The notes under the pieces: generated by a model
The model's database searches: none
Told to the model about the DNA's origin: nothing
What the model saw: the letters and a program-made list of their open reading frames with translations, nothing else
Shown here: positions 35,935-44,582 of the stretch, one piece after another
Layout: every line of letters starts with the position of its first letter
How positions within the stretch are numbered: position 1 is the first letter of the stretch
Translations under genes and position numbers: made by a program
Assembly: GCA_041395565.1 (NCBI GenBank)
Contig: JAWLAI010000004.1
Span: forward strand, 248,001-312,000
Length of the DNA: 64,000 nucleotides
Direction: 5' to 3'
Source of the DNA: Pseudomonadota bacterium
GTDB taxonomy: Bacteria > Pseudomonadota > Gammaproteobacteria > UBA9214

Positions 35935-36621
35935 TCAGTCCAGCGCGGTCGGGTCGATATCCTCGAAGCTGCTGACCTGGCGGTGCGCTGCGGCGGGGTC
36001 GGGTTGGGCGTCGCGGACCAGCCAGGTGGTCTGCATGCCGGCGCTGCTTGCGGCGTCCAGTTCCGCGCGTATGTCGGAGAGAAACAGGAAATCGGCCGGC
36101 GGCAGGCCGACATCGGCGGCGATCGCGGTGTAGGCGGCAGGCTCGCGCTTGTTGCCGATGCGGGTGTCATAGTAGCCGGAGAACAGCGGGGTCAGGTCGC
36201 CGGCATCGCTGTGGCGGAACAACAGCTGCTGCGCCTGGACCGAGCCGGAGGAGAACACATACAGGCGCAGGCCGCTGCCGCTCCAGCGCTCCAAGCCCTT
36301 GACCGCGTCCGGATAGATATGGCCGGTGAAATCGCCCCTGGCATAGCCGTCCTCCCAGATCATGCCCTGCAGGGCCTTGAGCGGGGTGATCTTCGCATCC
36401 GCATCGATCCAGGCGACGAGCTGCGCGATGACGCCATCCAGGTCCAGCTCAGGATCGGTCTGCAGGCGCACATCGTTCAGGTGCGGGACCACGCGCGCAT
36501 CCTCGGCATGGCAGCGTACGAATTCCCCGATGCGCGCGCGGGCGTAGGGAAACAGTACGTCATGCACGAAACGCAGCGAGGAGGTGGTGCCCTCGATATC
36601 GGTCAGGACCGCGCGGATCAT
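35935..36621 (-). CDS. mtnC: Enolase-phosphatase E1
   Basis: The 228-residue HAD-family enzyme begins AVLTDIEGTTSS (nucleophile Asp), with motif 2 VFSSGS, and C-terminal NKREPAAYTAIAADVGL and LFLSDIRAELDAA. It converts diketomethylthiopentyl phosphate to the acireductone in methionine salvage, acting as enolase and phosphatase. Its ATG overlaps the mtnD stop, so it is the third gene of the mtnB-mtnD-mtnC operon. Confidence 0.95.
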   Translation of the reverse strand: MIRAVLTDIEGTTSSLRFVHDVLFPYARARIGEFVRCHAEDARVVPHLNDVRLQTDPELDLDGVIAQLVAWIDADAKITPLKALQGMIWEDGYARGDFTGHIYPDAVKGLERWSGSGLRLYVFSSGSVQAQQLLFRHSDAGDLTPLFSGYYDTRIGNKREPAAYTAIAADVGLPPADFLFLSDIRAELDAASSAGMQTTWLVRDAQPDPAAAHRQVSSFEDIDPTALD

Positions 36622-37178
36622 GTGTGCTGTGCGACGTAGCTGTCGAAGTCGGGGAAGCGGCCGGCGATGTCGGAGCCGGTGAAATCGCCGACCCAGCCGT
36701 CCGGCGCGGTGAAGAAGCGGATGCACTTGAAGCGCGGGTGTGCGCCCATGTCGAACCAGTGGGTGGTGTTCGCCGGCACGCTGATCAGATCGCCGCGTTC
36801 GCACAGCACCATGTAGACCTTGTCGCCGACATGCAGGTAGAACAGGCCGCTGCCGTCGACGAAGAAGCGCACCTCGAAGTCGGCATGCGTATGTTCGGCG
36901 AGAAACTTGCTGCGCAGCGCGGCCGCGTCGGGGTGGTCCGGCGTCAGGCTGACCACGTCGATTGACTGGAAACCGTAGTGCGCGTTCAGTGCCGCGATGG
37001 AATGGCGGTAGGCCTCGAGCACGGTCTCCTGGTCGGCAGCGTCGGCCAGGTCGCGGTCGGCCTGCCACTGCTGGAACTCGACGCCGATGGCGCGCAGCTG
37101 GTCGGCGATGGCGCTGCGGTCGGTCCAGGTTTGCGCCGGGCCCATGCCGTCGGCGGTCGTAAGGGTCAGCGTCGTCAT
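36618..37178 (-). CDS. mtnD: Acireductone dioxygenase
   Basis: The 186-residue cupin has the metal site HTHADFEVRFFVDG (two His and Glu) and a third His in NTTHWFDMG. It oxidises the acireductone to the 2-keto acid precursor of methionine plus formate with Fe2+ (or gives CO with Ni2+). The first ATG used is at 37178, which overlaps the mtnB stop. The open frame continues 11 codons upstream into mtnB. Confidence 0.95.
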   Translation of the reverse strand: MTTLTLTTADGMGPAQTWTDRSAIADQLRAIGVEFQQWQADRDLADAADQETVLEAYRHSIAALNAHYGFQSIDVVSLTPDHPDAAALRSKFLAEHTHADFEVRFFVDGSGLFYLHVGDKVYMVLCERGDLISVPANTTHWFDMGAHPRFKCIRFFTAPDGWVGDFTGSDIAGRFPDFDSYVAQHT

Positions 37179-37813
37179 GGCCGTTTCACTCCCAGCAATC
37201 GCAGTTCGCATTCAAACAGGAAATCCAACGCCTCCACATGGCGCATGGCAGCGTCGACGCTGGCGCCCCAGGTATAGAAGCCGTGGCCGCCGATCAGGTA
37301 GGCGGGGACCGGGTCATGACGATCCATCCAGTCGTCGACCAGTAGCGCCAGGCGCGCGATATCCTGGTCGTTGGCGAAGTTGGGTATCGTCACGGTGGTG
37401 TCGTGGGTGTCGATTCCGGGCAGTGCCTTGAGCAGTTCGTAGCCCTGCAGTACGCACGGCCCGGGGTCGAGACGCGAGAGCAGGGTGGCGGCCGGAGAGT
37501 GCGGATGCAGCACCGCGTGGCAGTCGGGGAAGCGCCGGTAGAGCTGCACGTGCAACGCGGTTTCGGCCGAGGAGCGGCGTCCGTCCAGCGAGTTGCCGGT
37601 TGCATCGATCAGCATGAGCTGGTCGGGTTCGAGCCGGCCCTTGTGCGCACCGGACACCGTGATCAGTATGTCACCGTTGGCCAGCCGCGCGGAGAAATTG
37701 CCGCTGGTGGCCGGCACCATGCCGCGCGCGTAGAGCGCGCGTCCCGCGGCGGCCAGTTCCGCACCGCGCGCGCCGATTTCCTCGCCGGCCTGGGTCACGG
37801 GGGGCGCGATCAT
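37175..37813 (-). CDS. mtnB: Methylthioribulose-1-phosphate dehydratase
   Basis: The 212-residue class II aldolase-like enzyme has ATSGNFSARL, VSGAHKGRLEPDQLMLID and the zinc-binding HPHSPAATLLSR with later GGHGFYTWG. It removes water from methylthioribulose 1-phosphate. It is first of three overlapping genes (mtnB-mtnD-mtnC). Methylthioribose kinase or MTA phosphorylase and MtnA are not in the window, so the first steps are coded elsewhere. Confidence 0.95.
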   Translation of the reverse strand: MIAPPVTQAGEEIGARGAELAAAGRALYARGMVPATSGNFSARLANGDILITVSGAHKGRLEPDQLMLIDATGNSLDGRRSSAETALHVQLYRRFPDCHAVLHPHSPAATLLSRLDPGPCVLQGYELLKALPGIDTHDTTVTIPNFANDQDIARLALLVDDWMDRHDPVPAYLIGGHGFYTWGASVDAAMRHVEALDFLFECELRLLGVKRP

Positions 37814-37823
37814 GGCGCGGTGA

Positions 37824-38321
37824 TCAGGCACCGCAGCATTTCTTGAACTTCCTGCCGCTGCCGCACGGGCAGGGGTCGTTGCGGCCGACCTTGGGTGTCT
37901 CGCGGCGTACCTGGCCCGGTCCGACCATCTTGCCGTCGAAGAAATACCAGGTGTCGCCGAGCCGGCGAAATTCGGCGCGTTCGTGGTGTACGATCTTCTC
38001 GCCCTTGCGCCGGTAGGTCGCCCTGAACTCCACCGTGCCGTTGTCGCCATCCGCGGGGACCGCGGGGGCATCGAGGATCTCCAGGCTGTCCCACTCCGAT
38101 TCGCGCGCCCAACGCGCCGCGCCGGCCTCGTCGTAGTCGTGGCGCTGTCCGGGATGCAGCGTGGCAGCCAGGTATGGCATGATCTGGAGCGCATAGGCGC
38201 TATAGCGCGAGCGCATCAGCGCTTCCGGCGTCACCGGCTTGCGTGCGCCGCTGATATAGGGTTCGCAGCAGTCCGCGTATGCCAGGCCGGAATTGCAGGG
38301 GCAGGTAACAGGATGGTTCAT
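37824..38321 (-). CDS. ychJ: YchJ-family SEC-C motif protein
   Basis: The 165-residue product carries two SEC-C zinc motifs: CPCNSGLAYADCC at the N-terminus and RNDPCPCGSGRKFKKCC at the C-terminus. Between them is an NTF2-like domain (VEFRATYRRKGEKIVHHERAEF, WYFFDG). This is the YchJ layout. It precedes the mtnBDC operon by 10 bases on the same strand and may be co-transcribed, though no functional link is known. Confidence 0.9.
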   Translation of the reverse strand: MNHPVTCPCNSGLAYADCCEPYISGARKPVTPEALMRSRYSAYALQIMPYLAATLHPGQRHDYDEAGAARWARESEWDSLEILDAPAVPADGDNGTVEFRATYRRKGEKIVHHERAEFRRLGDTWYFFDGKMVGPGQVRRETPKVGRNDPCPCGSGRKFKKCCGA

Positions 38322-38390
38322 ACCGGGTCCTTGTGTCAGGTGGCGCTAATATAGCAAATTTCCAACAGACGCGGGGGAGGGTGACTGGTT

Positions 38391-39014
38391 TTGCAGGCGG
38401 TTCTGTACTATGCGCACGACCCCATGTGCAGCTGGTGCTGGGGCTTCGCACCGGTCCTGCGCAGGCTCGAGGCGGGACTGCCGGGGGACGTCTCGCTGCA
38501 GCGCCTGCTCGGCGGTCTTGCCGCCGACACCATGGAGACCATGGCGCCGCAGATGCAGGCACGCATCCAGTCCACCTGGCGGCGCATCGCCGAGACCATC
38601 CCGGGTACGCAATTCAATTTCGACTACTGGACCCGCTGTGTACCGCGGCGTTCGACCTGGGCCGCCTGCCGCGCGGTGATCGCGGCGCGTAGCCAGGGTG
38701 CCGAGTATGACAAGCGCATGACCAGCGCCGTCCAGCACGCCTACTACCTCGAGGCGCGCAACCCGTCCGACCGCGCCGTGCTGGTGGAGCTGGCACGGGA
38801 GCTCGGGCTCGATGCGGCGCGTTTTGCCGCGGACCTGGACAGCGCGGCGACGTGCGCGAAGCTGCAGGCGGAGATGGAACTGTGCGAGCGCCTGCGCATC
38901 TACAGCTTTCCCGCGCTCGTGCTCGTCTCCGGTGCTGCGCAATGGCACATACCCGTGGATTACCTTGCCAGTGCGCCTATGCTGGAACTGGTCGAGGATC
39001 TGACTAGCAACTGA
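38391..39014 (+). CDS. DsbA-family thiol oxidoreductase-like protein
   Basis: The 207-residue product starts at TTG 38391, 10 bases after a strong GGGGGAGG site. It has a DsbA fold with CSWCW as active site (YYAHDPMCSWCWGFAPVL) and the cis-Pro segment IYSFPALVLV. The inserted helical domain is of the FrnE/DsbA-like type. No signal peptide is present, so it is probably cytoplasmic. Two small genes follow on the same strand. Confidence 0.8.
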   Translation: MQAVLYYAHDPMCSWCWGFAPVLRRLEAGLPGDVSLQRLLGGLAADTMETMAPQMQARIQSTWRRIAETIPGTQFNFDYWTRCVPRRSTWAACRAVIAARSQGAEYDKRMTSAVQHAYYLEARNPSDRAVLVELARELGLDAARFAADLDSAATCAKLQAEMELCERLRIYSFPALVLVSGAAQWHIPVDYLASAPMLELVEDLTSN

Positions 39015-39029
39015 CCCGCAGGGGGGCGG

Positions 39030-39287
39030 ATGGACATACAACACGAACCACAGCGGCAGCGCTTTGTCGTGCGCGTGGCGGGCATGGATTCCGTGCTGGA
39101 ATACCGCCTGCAGGGGACTGGAGTCGATTTCACCAGGACGTTCGTCCCCGAGGAGCTGCGCGGGCAGGGCATTGCAGAACGGCTGGTGCGTACCGGGATA
39201 GCCTGGGCGCGCGCGCAGGGGTATGCCATGCAGGCGAGCTGCTGGTATGTGCGGCGTTTCCTGGAGCGCGGACGCCGCGATGGCTGA
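39030..39287 (+). CDS. Small GNAT-like acetyltransferase
   Basis: The 85-residue product is the short GNAT type (YidJ/PF14542): FVVRVAGMDSVLEYRL, then FTRTFVPEELRGQGIAERLVR as the acetyl-CoA loop, and GYAMQASCWYVRRFLER. It overlaps the following gene by 8 bases. Substrates of this group are mostly unknown. Confidence 0.8.
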   Translation: MDIQHEPQRQRFVVRVAGMDSVLEYRLQGTGVDFTRTFVPEELRGQGIAERLVRTGIAWARAQGYAMQASCWYVRRFLERGRRDG

Positions 39288-39483
39288 CGGTGTTACGCGC
39301 GTGCCGCGACTCGACTGGGTGGCCTGGGTCGCTCAGGATGCTAACGGCCAGTGGTGGGGTTACAGTGTCGAGCCACTGCGCAATGATACTGGCTGGTACG
39401 AGAACGAGATCGGCCGCTGCATCCACCTCGGCCGCAGCGATCCTGCGGGTTGGGAAGCGTCGCTGCGCCGGGTCAGCGACTGA
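39280..39483 (+). CDS. Small hypothetical protein
   Basis: The 67-residue product (ATG 39280) is soluble-looking: WVAWVAQDANGQWWGYSVEP, then WYENEIGRCIHLGRSDP. It overlaps the GNAT gene by 8 bases at its start and the convergent HlyD gene by 11 at its end. The overlap with the GNAT gene and the regular Trp/Gly pattern suggest a real gene, but I know no family. Confidence 0.55.
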   Translation: MADGVTRVPRLDWVAWVAQDANGQWWGYSVEPLRNDTGWYENEIGRCIHLGRSDPAGWEASLRRVSD

Positions 39484-40225
39484 GCGCGATGGTGGCGGGC
39501 ACTCCCGCGCGCAACGACCTGTCGCCGGGATCGAAAGCAACGGTCAGGATATATTCCCCGCCGGCGTCGGGTTCCGCCGCGATGTTTCGGATGCTGCCGT
39601 CGAAGCGCGTGCCGTCGACCGTGACCATGGCAGCCTGGCCGGGGGCGAGGCCGGTCAGCGCCGCGGCTGGCAGCCGCGCACGCGCGTGCATGGGCCGGTC
39701 CTGCACCAGCGTGACGAGCGGGGTTGCCGATTGCGTGTTGATGACTGTCATGCCTGCGCTGACGTTCACCGTCAGCACGATCCCGGCGAAGGGCGCCTGC
39801 AGTGTGCTGTGTTCGTGCTGCAGTTGCGCGCCTGCCAGTGCTGCACGGGCGCTGGCGCGATCGGCCGCGGCAACGGCGTAGGCGATCTCGCCGAGCTGCA
39901 GGTCGTGCGCAGAGATCACCGTGCGGTCGTACAGTTCGCGGGTGCGCTCGAGCTCGCGTCGCGCCTCGTCGTGCAGCAGATCCTGCTTGCGCAGCTGCGC
40001 CTTGGCATCTGCCAATGCGCTCTCGTACGGCCGCTGATCCAACTGCAGCAGCTGCTGGCCCGCGCTGACGCGCGCGCCGGGCTCGACGCTCACGGACGCG
40101 ATGACGCCCGAGACCGGCACGCCGAGAACCGCGCGCTGCGACCAGTCCAGCACGGCCGGGAGGTCCGCGGCAGCGGCGGCAGTCGCAAGGGTGTAGAGGG
40201 CAAGGCTAGCGAGATGTCGTTTCAT
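39473..40225 (-). CDS. Periplasmic adaptor (HlyD/MFP) protein
   Basis: The 250-residue product has a signal peptide (SLALYTLATAAAAA). The lipoyl halves are GVIASVSVEPGARVSAGQ and STLQAPFAGIVLTVNVSAG, separated by a helical hairpin (about 75-125), and a beta-barrel follows. It is short for the family and lacks a clear membrane-proximal domain. It is the last gene of the thioredoxin-TolC-HlyD operon, overlapping TolC by 20 bases. Confidence 0.85.
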   Translation of the reverse strand: MKRHLASLALYTLATAAAAADLPAVLDWSQRAVLGVPVSGVIASVSVEPGARVSAGQQLLQLDQRPYESALADAKAQLRKQDLLHDEARRELERTRELYDRTVISAHDLQLGEIAYAVAAADRASARAALAGAQLQHEHSTLQAPFAGIVLTVNVSAGMTVINTQSATPLVTLVQDRPMHARARLPAAALTGLAPGQAAMVTVDGTRFDGSIRNIAAEPDAGGEYILTVAFDPGDRSLRAGVPATIALSR

Positions 40226-41558
40226 GGGGTGTGGTTCCGGCAGCTGATGCAGGCGTGGTATCGATCCAGGGTGACCAGGGTTCGCCGGTGAGCGCGGCAA
40301 GCCGCGCCCAGTCCAGCGCCAGGCTGTATTCCGTCTGCGCGCGCAGCAGGGCCGATTCGGACTGTCCCACCAGGGCGTGCCCGAAATCGGTCTTCAGCTC
40401 CAGCTCGTACTCCGCCTGGGCACGATCGAAGTTCAGCGCGCGCGAACGGGTAAAGACCTCGACCTGCTCGCGCTGCGCCTGCAGGGTTTGAATGTCCAGC
40501 CAGAGTTCCAGGGCGCGCTGGCGCAGATCGTATTCCAGCTGGCGCAGCTCTGCCCGCAGCCGGTACATCTCGGCCTGGGCCTGCGCCACCTCGGCGTCGA
40601 CGCGCCTGCCGTCGTAGAGCGGGATCTCCAGTCGCAGTTCGGCTTCCAGCGGGTTGCGTGAGCCGACCTCGCGTTCGTTGGCGGCTGCCGCGACGGACCC
40701 GCTCAGCACCGGGCGGCGCCCGGTGCGTTCCGCCTCTAGCTGCAGCCTGGCGGCTTCCAGGTCCGCGCGTAGCGCCAGGATGGCGGGGTTCGCGGCCTGT
40801 AGCTGCTCGATCAGCTGGTCGAATTCGGGCAGCGGGCGATCGTTGGCAGTCAGATCCGGTTCCTGCAGGGTCGACGGCAGCTCGCCCGGGCGGTCGAGCA
40901 ACTGGGCGAGCAGGGCGCGGGTGCTGCGCTGGCGTGCCTGCGCCCGGCTGCGGCGCATGCGGTATTCCTGGTATTCGGCTTCCTGTGCCAGCAGCGCGAT
41001 ATCCGAGAGCTGGCCGAGCTCGTTGCGATCGCGACTGCGGTCGGCCTGCACATAGGCGACCGCCATGGCCTCGTTGTCGCGCGCGAACTCGAGATCGGCC
41101 AGCAGCACATCGAAGAAAGCCTGCATGATGGCGATGCGGTGATCCTGTGTCTCCGCCGTGGTGCGCAGCTCGCCGCTGGCTACCGCAGTTGCCGCCGCTG
41201 CTTCCAGGGCCCGGGTATGGCCGAAGTCATACAGCCGCTTGCGGGCGAAAATGGTGGCGCGCGAGTCGTTGTGGCCCTGGTCTTCCGCGCTGCGCGGCGG
41301 GTCGACCACGCGGGCCTCCAGTGTGGCGCCGACGTCGATGGCGTCGCGGGCAGCGACCCGGTCGGCTGCCGCGACGCGTTGCGCGAGGCGTGCGTGCGCG
41401 AGTGCGAGGGCCGGGTGTTCCTTGCCAGCCAGCAGCAGTGCGTCCTCGAGCGTGAGCGGTTCGGGCAGGGCCGCGCCGGCCAGTGCCGGCGCCAGCGTGG
41501 TCAGCAGTGCCAGCGCTGCCGGAAACCGCAGGCGTATGCTGGCCGGTGGCAGGGTCAT
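40206..41558 (-). CDS. TolC-family outer membrane channel protein
   Basis: The 450-residue product has a signal peptide (ALALLTTLAPALAGAA) and two repeats of the OEP fold with long coiled helices (PLTLEDALLLAGKEHPALAL ... ARDNEAMAVAYVQADRSRDR, and FDQLIEQLQAANPAILALRA ... LQAQREQVEVFTRSRAL). It would be the outer membrane tunnel for the adaptor coded next to it. Start ATG 41558 overlaps the thioredoxin stop. Confidence 0.85.
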   Translation of the reverse strand: MTLPPASIRLRFPAALALLTTLAPALAGAALPEPLTLEDALLLAGKEHPALALAHARLAQRVAAADRVAARDAIDVGATLEARVVDPPRSAEDQGHNDSRATIFARKRLYDFGHTRALEAAAATAVASGELRTTAETQDHRIAIMQAFFDVLLADLEFARDNEAMAVAYVQADRSRDRNELGQLSDIALLAQEAEYQEYRMRRSRAQARQRSTRALLAQLLDRPGELPSTLQEPDLTANDRPLPEFDQLIEQLQAANPAILALRADLEAARLQLEAERTGRRPVLSGSVAAAANEREVGSRNPLEAELRLEIPLYDGRRVDAEVAQAQAEMYRLRAELRQLEYDLRQRALELWLDIQTLQAQREQVEVFTRSRALNFDRAQAEYELELKTDFGHALVGQSESALLRAQTEYSLALDWARLAALTGEPWSPWIDTTPASAAGTTPHETTSR

Positions 41559-42097
41559 CCGCTTGCGGCTTGGCGGCGGCGCTCGCGCTTGAAAGCGGTG
41601 AAGCTTTCCGTGCGGTAGTGCCCGTCGATGACGTATTCGCCCAGCCAGAGGAACTCCCGCGCGTCGCTGGTCGGGCCGGTGTGCCGCGCGATGAGCTTGC
41701 CATCCAGGTCGAAGAAGGCGAATACCGGGGTCGCGCGCACGTTGAACTGCTTGAAGGCAAAATCCTTCTGCGTGGTGTGCGCGCCGCTGAAATCGGTGAT
41801 TTCGAGGTCGCCCTCGATGTCCACGCTGAAGATGCGGAAGTGTTCCCTGAAGTAATCCTGCACCTCGCTGCGGTTGAGCACGGTGGTCTTCATGCGGTGG
41901 CAGAATGGACATTCCTCCTGTTCGAAGAACAGCAGGATACCCTGTTTGCCCTCGCTGCGGGCCAGCTCCAGTTCCTCGCGGAAATCGCCGAAGGTCTCCT
42001 GAAAGAAATACTCGGCGGGATCACGCGCCGTATCCGTTGCCCGGGCCAGTGTCAGGAACAGCAGGCCGGTCAGCAGAGTGGGTATCCGCAGTTTCAT
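41555..42097 (-). CDS. Periplasmic thioredoxin, SoxW-like
   Basis: The 180-residue product has a signal peptide (LLTGLLFLTLARA) and a thioredoxin fold with active site EECPFCHRMK. The cis-Pro loop is VRATPVFAFFDLDG. It resembles SoxW-type periplasmic thioredoxins of sulfur oxidisers and related bacteria. It opens an operon with TolC and HlyD genes. A role in reducing a periplasmic substrate or maturing the exporter is inferred from position. Confidence 0.8.
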   Translation of the reverse strand: MKLRIPTLLTGLLFLTLARATDTARDPAEYFFQETFGDFREELELARSEGKQGILLFFEQEECPFCHRMKTTVLNRSEVQDYFREHFRIFSVDIEGDLEITDFSGAHTTQKDFAFKQFNVRATPVFAFFDLDGKLIARHTGPTSDAREFLWLGEYVIDGHYRTESFTAFKRERRRQAASG

Positions 42098-42224
42098 CAG
42101 AGCCTTCTCCCGGTACGGGTTACCGCTAGCGACGGCTGTTGCAATCTAATGTCCGGCTATCGTCCGGTCAAGGCGACGCTTGACCGGGCTGCGCCAAGTT
42201 GAGACAGCGCCCCGCCGCCGCAGT

Positions 42225-43225
42225 TCAGGGCGCGGTGGTCGTCGCGTCGCAGCGCACCGGCGCGCAGTGAGCGCCGTCGCTGCCCTGTGCGCCGGCGACC
42301 ATGTCGGCCAGCGTGTCGCGATAGCCGGCTGCCGCCGGTGCCAGGCTCACGGCACAACGCGCTGCCCGCAACGCCTGCTGCGGGCAGCCGCTCTGCTGCA
42401 GGGCATAGGCCAGGTTGTTCCAGCCGTTGGCGTCCGCCGGAGCAAGTTGCGTTACCTGCCGGAAGGACCGGGCGGCCGCGGCCATGTCGCCGGCGCTATA
42501 GCGGTCGTTGCCGTATGCCATCCACGCCAGCGGCAGTTGCGGCCAGCGGCGGATGGCGGCGGCATAGGCGGCGTGTGCCGCCGGTAGATTACGCTCGTCC
42601 GCTTCGAGATCGTGCGCGGCCTGCAGGTAACTCTCCGGCTGCGCCGTCGCCGGCATCTCGCCGGCCGGCAGGATGACGAGCGCCCAGTAATCGCCGCGCG
42701 CCCAGGTGCGTTCGAATGTGGCCAGCGTGGTGCGCCAGCGCCGGGTCGTACCCGAGCGCAGGATGATTTCACCTGTCTCGAGATCGTAGCCGATCGCTAC
42801 GGCGTAGTGCCGGCGCGGCAGCCACTGCAGGCCCAGATTCTGGAATACCAGCACCGGGTTGCCGTGCGCGATTTCGGTGAGCAGGTCCGCGAGCGAGGCG
42901 CGCAGCGGGTAGGCCAGCATGTGGAAGTGGCGGGCCGTGGCCGTCATTTCCGCGCGCAGGCTGCCATGCAGCGCCGGTACGTACACCCGCTCCGTCAGTG
43001 CGGCGGGCGTGACTGCGACGCCGCGCGCCGTCAGTACGGTAGCCAGGGCGGCAGGCCCGCACTGGTAACGGGACTGCGGGAAGAACGGCGTCTGCTCGAG
43101 CTCCTGCCGGCCGGCAGCTCGGGTGGTGGCGCTGCACGCAGGGCGTCGCTGTGCGGTGCGCCGGCACAACCGCCAAGTAGCAGGGCGCAAAGCAAAACAC
43201 CCGCCACAAGGCGGGTGTTCGGCAT
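42225..43225 (-). pseudogene. PA2778-type C39-like peptidase with TPR domain, frameshifted
   Basis: The first frame (ATG 43225) gives a lipoprotein signal ending LLLGGC and a linker APPPELPAG. The second frame continues with ELEQTPFFPQ and SRYQCGPAALATVL (catalytic Cys). It then has RRHYAVAIGYD (catalytic His) and C-terminal TPR repeats (LAWMAYGNDRYSAGDMAAAA). One base is missing near 43104-43115. Apart from that the gene is complete, so this may be a sequencing error. PA2778 homologues lie next to PA2779 as here; function is unknown but envelope-linked. Confidence 0.8.
43196..43219 (-). terminator. Hairpin with T-rich tail over the PA2778 start
   Basis: A perfect 10-base inverted repeat (AACACCCGCC / GGCGGGTGTT) with a 4-base loop is followed on the minus strand by TTGCTTTG. 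It lies after the PA2779 stop and inside codons 3-10 of the PA2778-type gene. It could end PA2779 transcripts or act as an attenuator for the downstream gene. Confidence 0.6.
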
Positions 43226-43241
43226 GCGCTGCAACTCCGGT

Positions 43242-43631
43242 TTACCTGACCGGATGAACGAACGAGAAGACGTCGGTCGCACCGATGGCGTCGGTGATGA
43301 TGAACACGATGAAGATGATCAGGAGCACGCCCAGCACGCTGCTGCCGCCGGCCTCGAGCTGATCGATGCCCTGGTTGAGACGGGCGAGCTCGCTGTCGGA
43401 CAGGTGCGCTACGCGATCACGGGCCCATTCCGGGCTGACGCCGAGTGCCTGCAGCTGCTGTTGCGCGTCCTGCCGGTCAAGCAGCTGTTGCAGGCTGTCC
43501 CGGGTCTGCTGGTGCGCGCTGTTCGCAAGCAGATCTGAATTGCCGACCATGCCAGCCTGCGCGGACATGACGGGCATAATTGCAAGCAACAGCGACAACA
43601 GGATGGCAAGGGGACGAAGCAGGATAGTCAT
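43242..43631 (-). CDS. PA2779-family protein
   Basis: The 129-residue product (ATG 43631, with TGGAG 8 bases upstream; a second ATG at 43637 is too close to that site) has a signal peptide (LLSLLLAIMPVMSAQA), then RDSLQQLLDRQDAQQQLQALGV, and a C-terminal hydrophobic helix (VLGVLLIIFIVFIITDAIG) before DVFSFVHPVR. This is the PA2779/DUF6627 pattern. It stands upstream of the PA2778-type peptidase. Confidence 0.85.
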   Translation of the reverse strand: MTILLRPLAILLSLLLAIMPVMSAQAGMVGNSDLLANSAHQQTRDSLQQLLDRQDAQQQLQALGVSPEWARDRVAHLSDSELARLNQGIDQLEAGGSSVLGVLLIIFIVFIITDAIGATDVFSFVHPVR

Positions 43632-43743
43632 GCGCATATCTCCAGTAAACAATCAGCGATTGATGTTGGTTGATGCCGGTCTGGCCGGATGGAAGATCCG
43701 GCCAGATAGTAGCACCAATCCCACGCCTTAACAGCGGCGCCTG

Positions 43744-44394
43744 TTACTGGATGTAGGCCCCGGCCTGCTGGACCGGTCCCTGCTGCGGCGGACGCATGAT
43801 CGGCGTGAGTTCCACGCGCCGGTTCAGGATGCGGCCGGGCTCGGTGGCGTTGGGCGCCAGCGGCCGGCTCTCGCCATGCCCCCTGAATGTCAGCAGGTCC
43901 GATGCAACGCCCTGTTCGACAAGATAATCGCGCACGGCGCGGGCGCGCCGCGTGGACAGGTCGAGATTGTAAGGACCGGTACCCTCCGCGCTGGCGTGGC
44001 CGCCGACTTCCAGTGCCTGTTGCGGGTTTGCGCGCAGGGTGCCGGCGACCGTATTGAGAATCTGCTTCGATTCCGGCGTCAGTTCGGCGGAATCGTACTT
44101 GAAGTTGACGCCGCGCAGGATCCAGCCGCCACCGGTCGGCTGCGGCGGCAACAGGGCGGGATAGGCCGGGTAACCGCGCCAGGCGGCATAGCGATGCGCG
44201 CCGTTTCCATACCCGCGTCCGCTGAACGAGGCGTTGAACCCGAAGTGGCCATCGGCATCGGCATCGTAGGGACCGGCGCCGTAATAGCCGTTGTGCCCGT
44301 AACCCGGGCCGAAACCCCAGGCCTGCGCATCGGTGATCGCCAGTACCAGACCCGATACAGCAGCAACTGCGGCAAGGACGAATGACTTCATCAT
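43744..44394 (-). CDS. OmpA-family protein with Gly/Tyr-rich N-terminal region
   Basis: The 216-residue product has a signal peptide (AAVSGLVLAITDAQA), a Gly/Tyr/Trp-rich stretch (about residues 26-90: GFGPGYGHNGYYGAG, FSGRGYGNGAHRY) and an OmpA-like peptidoglycan-binding domain (about 95-200: LRGVNFKYDSAEL, VGGHASAEGTG, LSTRRARAVRDYL, NRRVEL). The N-terminal composition recalls sulfur-globule envelope proteins of purple sulfur bacteria, but that is resemblance only. It should sit in the periplasm. Confidence 0.8.
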   Translation of the reverse strand: MMKSFVLAAVAAVSGLVLAITDAQAWGFGPGYGHNGYYGAGPYDADADGHFGFNASFSGRGYGNGAHRYAAWRGYPAYPALLPPQPTGGGWILRGVNFKYDSAELTPESKQILNTVAGTLRANPQQALEVGGHASAEGTGPYNLDLSTRRARAVRDYLVEQGVASDLLTFRGHGESRPLAPNATEPGRILNRRVELTPIMRPPQQGPVQQAGAYIQ

Positions 44395-44582
44395 GCGTTC
44401 TCCTGCTAGATTAGAAAATAAGAGAATGATTATACAGCTGCCGGCTTCTGCAGGGAATTGTTAGTATTTCTATACAATTCAGCCACGTGCGGTATTTGCC
44501 CGCAGCCAGGCAACGCCGCGTACCGGCAACCCCCGTACAACTGATGCTGTATCGGCAGGGCTGCCGGTAACCTGTGCAGCGG

